Shown here: positions 61,246 to 64,000 of the stretch, in pieces
Numbering within the stretch: the stretch's first letter is position 1
Layout: every line of letters begins with the position of its first letter
Source of the DNA: Bradyrhizobium sp. WSM3983
Lineage (GTDB): Bacteria; Pseudomonadota; Alphaproteobacteria; Rhizobiales; Xanthobacteraceae
NCBI RefSeq assembly: GCF_000473045.1
Contig: NZ_AXAY01000003.1
Span: forward strand, 62,001 to 126,000
Direction of reading: 5' to 3'
DNA: 64,000 nt
The notes under the pieces: model-generated
Seen by the model: only the letters and a program-made list of their open reading frames with translations
Databases searched by the model: none
Told to the model about the DNA's origin: nothing
Program-made: the position numbers and the translations under genes

Positions 61246-62095
61246 CCGAAGCTTCGCGCCGAGCAGGATTTTCATCTATCTCGTCGTGACATTGTTCGCG
61301 GCCGCCTATCTCGCGCCGCTGGTTGTCGTGGTGCTGAACTCGCTCCGGACCAATGAGGAGATCGCGCAGAGCTCGATGATCGGCTGGCCGCAACATTTGG
61401 CCTGGGGCAACTACGCCCTGGCCTGGAGCGGTTTCTGCGTCGCCGAGACCTGCGCCGGCATCCGGCCGTACATGCTGAACTCCGCGCTCATCACGATCCC
61501 CGCGACTGTTATCTCCACCCTGCTCGGTGCAGTCGCGGGTTACGCCGTGTCGCTCTGGCGTTTTCGCGGCGACAACTGGATCTACGGCATCGTCACCCTC
61601 GGCCTCTTCCTGCCCCAGCAGATGCGCCTGCTGCCCTGGACCATCGTGCTGCGGGACATCGGGCTCATCAACACGCTGTCGGGTCTGGTGCTGATTCACA
61701 CGATCCAGGGGCTCTCCTTCACCGTGCTGTTCTGTCGAAACTACTATGTCGCCATTCCACATGAATTGATCAGGGCCGCGCGCATCGATGGCGCCGGGTT
61801 CTTTCGCATCTTCTGGCGCATCATCCTGCCGCTCTCCTCTCCGATCCTGATCGTCACGGTGATCTGGCAGTTCACCCACATCTGGAACGAGTTCCTCTAT
61901 GGCGTGACATTCACGACCGGCCAGCAGCAGCCCGTGACGGCCGCGCTCATCGCGCTGTCTGCCGCGGTCGCAGATATCCCTCAGCATGGCGTGCAGAGCG
62001 CTGCGGTGATCATCGCCGCGCTCCCCACTTTGCTGATCTATCTCTTCGGCGGCAGGTATTTCGTACGCGGCCTCACTGCCGGGGCCGTGAAATGA
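61238..62095 (+). CDS. ABC transporter permease (MalG/UgpE type)
   Basis: This is a 285-residue permease with six membrane helices and an EAA loop (HELIRAARIDGAGFFRIFWRII). The ATG at 61238 overlaps the previous gene by eight bases. It forms the channel with the first permease. Confidence 0.92.
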   Translation: MRDRSFAPSRIFIYLVVTLFAAAYLAPLVVVVLNSLRTNEEIAQSSMIGWPQHLAWGNYALAWSGFCVAETCAGIRPYMLNSALITIPATVISTLLGAVAGYAVSLWRFRGDNWIYGIVTLGLFLPQQMRLLPWTIVLRDIGLINTLSGLVLIHTIQGLSFTVLFCRNYYVAIPHELIRAARIDGAGFFRIFWRIILPLSSPILIVTVIWQFTHIWNEFLYGVTFTTGQQQPVTAALIALSAAVADIPQHGVQSAAVIIAALPTLLIYLFGGRYFVRGLTAGAVK

Positions 62096-62105
62096 TGGAT
62101 GTGTC

Positions 62106-63221
62106 ATGGCAGCACTAAGCATTCGAGCCCTGTCGAAGCGCTACGCCAATCTGGAGGTGCTGAAAGGCATCGATCTCGACATCGAGAGCGGTGAATTCAC
62201 CGTGCTGGTCGGGCCGTCCGGCTGCGGCAAGTCCACCCTGCTCAACATCGTCGCCGGGCTCGATCGGGCAAGCGACGGCACGATCGAGATCGGCGGACGC
62301 GTCGTCAACAACGTCCCGCCCAAGGACCGCGACATCGCCATGGTGTTCCAGTCCTACGCGCTCTATCCGTCGATGACGGTGCGCCAGAACATCACCTTCG
62401 GCATGGAATGCCGACGCGTCGCCAAGGCGGAGCAGGAGAAGGCGCTGGCGAACGTAGCCAAGCTGCTGCAGATCGAGCCTCTGCTCGGCCGCAAGCCGTC
62501 GCAACTGTCCGGTGGCCAGCGCCAGCGCGTGGCGATGGGGCGCGCACTGGTGCGCGATCCCCTGCTCTTCCTGTTCGACGAGCCACTCTCCAATCTCGAC
62601 GCCAAGCTGCGCGTCGAGATGCGGATGGAGATCAAGCGGCTGCATCAGCGCATCGGCGCCACTATCATCTATGTCACCCACGACCAGATCGAGGCGATGA
62701 CGATGGCAACCCGAATCGCCGTGATGCACCGCGGCGTGGTGCAGCAATTCGCAGACCCCGACACGGTGTACCGCTATCCGGCCAATCTGTTCGTCGCCCG
62801 CTTCATGGGCTCGCCGCCGATGAACACGATGCCGGCACGGCTCGAGGCCGACGCCGGCGGGCCTGTGGTGGTGATCGGCGCAGGCCGGCCGGACGAGGTC
62901 CGTCTCCGCCTCCAAGACTACGACGCAGCTGCGTCCTATGTCGGCCGCGAGGTGGTGATTGGAATCCGGCCGGAATGCATCGCCGAGGGCGATCGCGTGT
63001 TCTCCGGTGCCGCGGGCGCGCCGGTCATCATCACCGCGCCGGTCGAGCTGGTCGAGCCCACTGGCGCGGAGACCATCGTCCTGCTGCGGCTTGGCGGCGA
63101 GCCCGCGCAGGCACGCATCTCACCGGACATCCGCCCGACGCCGGGCGCAACTGCCTCCTTCGCCCTCGATACCCGCCGCATTTGCCTGTTCGACCCCGAG
63201 ACGGAGCGACTGATCGCATGA
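62106..63221 (+). CDS. ABC transporter ATP-binding protein (UgpC/MsmK family)
   Basis: This is a 371-residue ATPase. Walker A GPSGCGKST, signature LSGGQRQRVAMGRALV, Walker B LFLFDEPLSNLD and a C-terminal TOBE domain (GIRPECI) are present. It energises the two permeases. Its stop overlaps the next start as ATGA. Confidence 0.96.
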   Translation: MAALSIRALSKRYANLEVLKGIDLDIESGEFTVLVGPSGCGKSTLLNIVAGLDRASDGTIEIGGRVVNNVPPKDRDIAMVFQSYALYPSMTVRQNITFGMECRRVAKAEQEKALANVAKLLQIEPLLGRKPSQLSGGQRQRVAMGRALVRDPLLFLFDEPLSNLDAKLRVEMRMEIKRLHQRIGATIIYVTHDQIEAMTMATRIAVMHRGVVQQFADPDTVYRYPANLFVARFMGSPPMNTMPARLEADAGGPVVVIGAGRPDEVRLRLQDYDAAASYVGREVVIGIRPECIAEGDRVFSGAAGAPVIITAPVELVEPTGAETIVLLRLGGEPAQARISPDIRPTPGATASFALDTRRICLFDPETERLIA

Positions 63222-63985
63222 CCAGGACGAGCTATGCCGACCTCGCGGACCGCGTGGTGCTGATCACCGGGGGTGCCAGCGGCATCGGCGCCGCCTTCGT
63301 GCGCGCTTTCGCCGCCCAGGGTTCCCGCGTTGCCTTCCTCGACATCGATGCGCAGGCGGGCGAAGCGCTGGCGCAGGAGCTCGCGAAGACCTCCGGCACC
63401 GCGCCGCTCTTCGTGCCTTGCGACCTCCTTGACATCGACGCCCTGCGCGTGGCGCTGGCGAAGGTGCACGGATCGCTCGGCGATGCCGCCGTCCTCGTCA
63501 ACAACGCCGCCAATGACCAGCGCCAGGTGCTGGCAGACGTGACGCCGGCCGAATTCGACTGGATGATCGGCGTCAATCTCAAGCACGTCTTCTTTGCCGC
63601 TCAAGCCGTGGTGCCGCAGATGCAGGCGCGCGGCGGCGGCTCGATCATCAACATGTCATCAGTGGCCTGGATGCGCGGCGCGCCGGCGCTGCCGGTCTAC
63701 GCCGCGGCCAAGGCGGCGATCGTCGGCTTCACCAATTCGCTGGGCCGCCGGTTCGGCGCCGACCGCATCCGCGTCAACGCGATCGCGCCGGGCATGGTCA
63801 TCACCGAGCGGCAGCGTCGGCTGTGGTTTCACAACGAGCAGGCCATCACCGAGCTGCGCACGCGCCAGGCCATTCCCGATGCGGTGACGCCCGACGATAT
63901 CGCTGGCATGGCGCTCTACCTCGCCTCCGACGCGAGCCAGCGCATCACGTGCCAGTGTTTCCGGGTCGACGGCGGGCTCGCCTAG
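63218..63985 (+). CDS. short-chain dehydrogenase/reductase
   Basis: This is a 255-residue SDR. The NAD motif TGGASGIG, NNAA, catalytic Ser in MSSVAWM, and Tyr-Lys in YAAAK are present. The ATG overlaps the ATPase gene by four bases, so it belongs to the transport operon. A sugar dehydrogenase acting on the imported substrate is the natural guess. Confidence 0.93.
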   Translation: MTRTSYADLADRVVLITGGASGIGAAFVRAFAAQGSRVAFLDIDAQAGEALAQELAKTSGTAPLFVPCDLLDIDALRVALAKVHGSLGDAAVLVNNAANDQRQVLADVTPAEFDWMIGVNLKHVFFAAQAVVPQMQARGGGSIINMSSVAWMRGAPALPVYAAAKAAIVGFTNSLGRRFGADRIRVNAIAPGMVITERQRRLWFHNEQAITELRTRQAIPDAVTPDDIAGMALYLASDASQRITCQCFRVDGGLA

Positions 63986-64000
63986 CTACGCTCGCCCAGG

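Overview
The window looks like chromosome of a Bradyrhizobium-type alphaproteobacterium (Nitrobacteraceae). Supporting signs are the high GC content, the order enolase, ftsB, pdhA, pdhB, pdhC, lpdA, the run trpD-trpC-moaC, the run moeA-lexA-comEC-glnS/gltX-gltA, a LexA site of the alphaproteobacterial GTTC-N7-GTTC type, and several intergenic palindromic repeats. I saw no rRNA, tRNA, CRISPR array, insertion sequence with a transposase, or prophage. The assignment rests on recognised families and remembered gene orders, not on a search.

Layout. 1-240 is the end of a lytic transglycosylase. 315-1715 is an accessory minus-strand cluster of small Cys-rich or secreted proteins with overlapping stop and start codons. 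2049-5178 holds a three-PAS histidine kinase, a FixJ-class regulator and a stand-alone receiver. 5165-7549 holds an orphan TctC-type binding protein and a threonine synthase. 7684-13854 is the pyruvate dehydrogenase region (pdhA, pdhB, a DUF5076 gene, a yeast-type cytosine deaminase, pdhC, lpdA). 14024-18206 has a secreted glycerophosphodiester phosphodiesterase, an aldehyde dehydrogenase and an AcoR-like regulator without an AAA+ domain. 18408-22152 has ftsB, an FMN reductase, a quinone-oxidoreductase-like protein and enolase. 22329-27143 has a Vgb-like propeller, queF, a binding-protein remnant, a universal stress protein, an MFS exporter, kdsA and a NIPSNAP protein. 27317-30155 is an OmpR-type two-component system followed by a phospholipid methyltransferase-like gene. 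The same 17-bp direct-repeat motif precedes both the regulator and the methyltransferase.

30249-31899 is a RidA/SnoaL-like fusion divergent from an ArsR-type regulator. 31950-35034 is tpiA-secG-pyrG. 35312-39599 is a SurA/PpiD-type foldase with trpD, trpC and moaC. 39600-46690 separates moaC from moeA and carries a Flp-pilin remnant, a GGDEF/EAL protein, ctpA, an FMN hydroxy-acid dehydrogenase, a HAD hydrolase and two very small genes. 46692-57600 is moeA, lexA, two small proteins, comEC, two small genes, glnS, gltX and gltA. 57790-63985 is a sugar-type ABC uptake operon headed by a ROK regulator and ending in a short-chain dehydrogenase.

How it works together. Enolase, triosephosphate isomerase, the PDH complex and citrate synthase give a route from triose to the TCA cycle. 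trpDC, kdsA, pyrG, queF, moaC and moeA are biosynthetic housekeeping genes. The accessory interest lies in the small-protein cluster, the two-component operator pair, the RidA fusion, the decayed genes and the insert between moaC and moeA.
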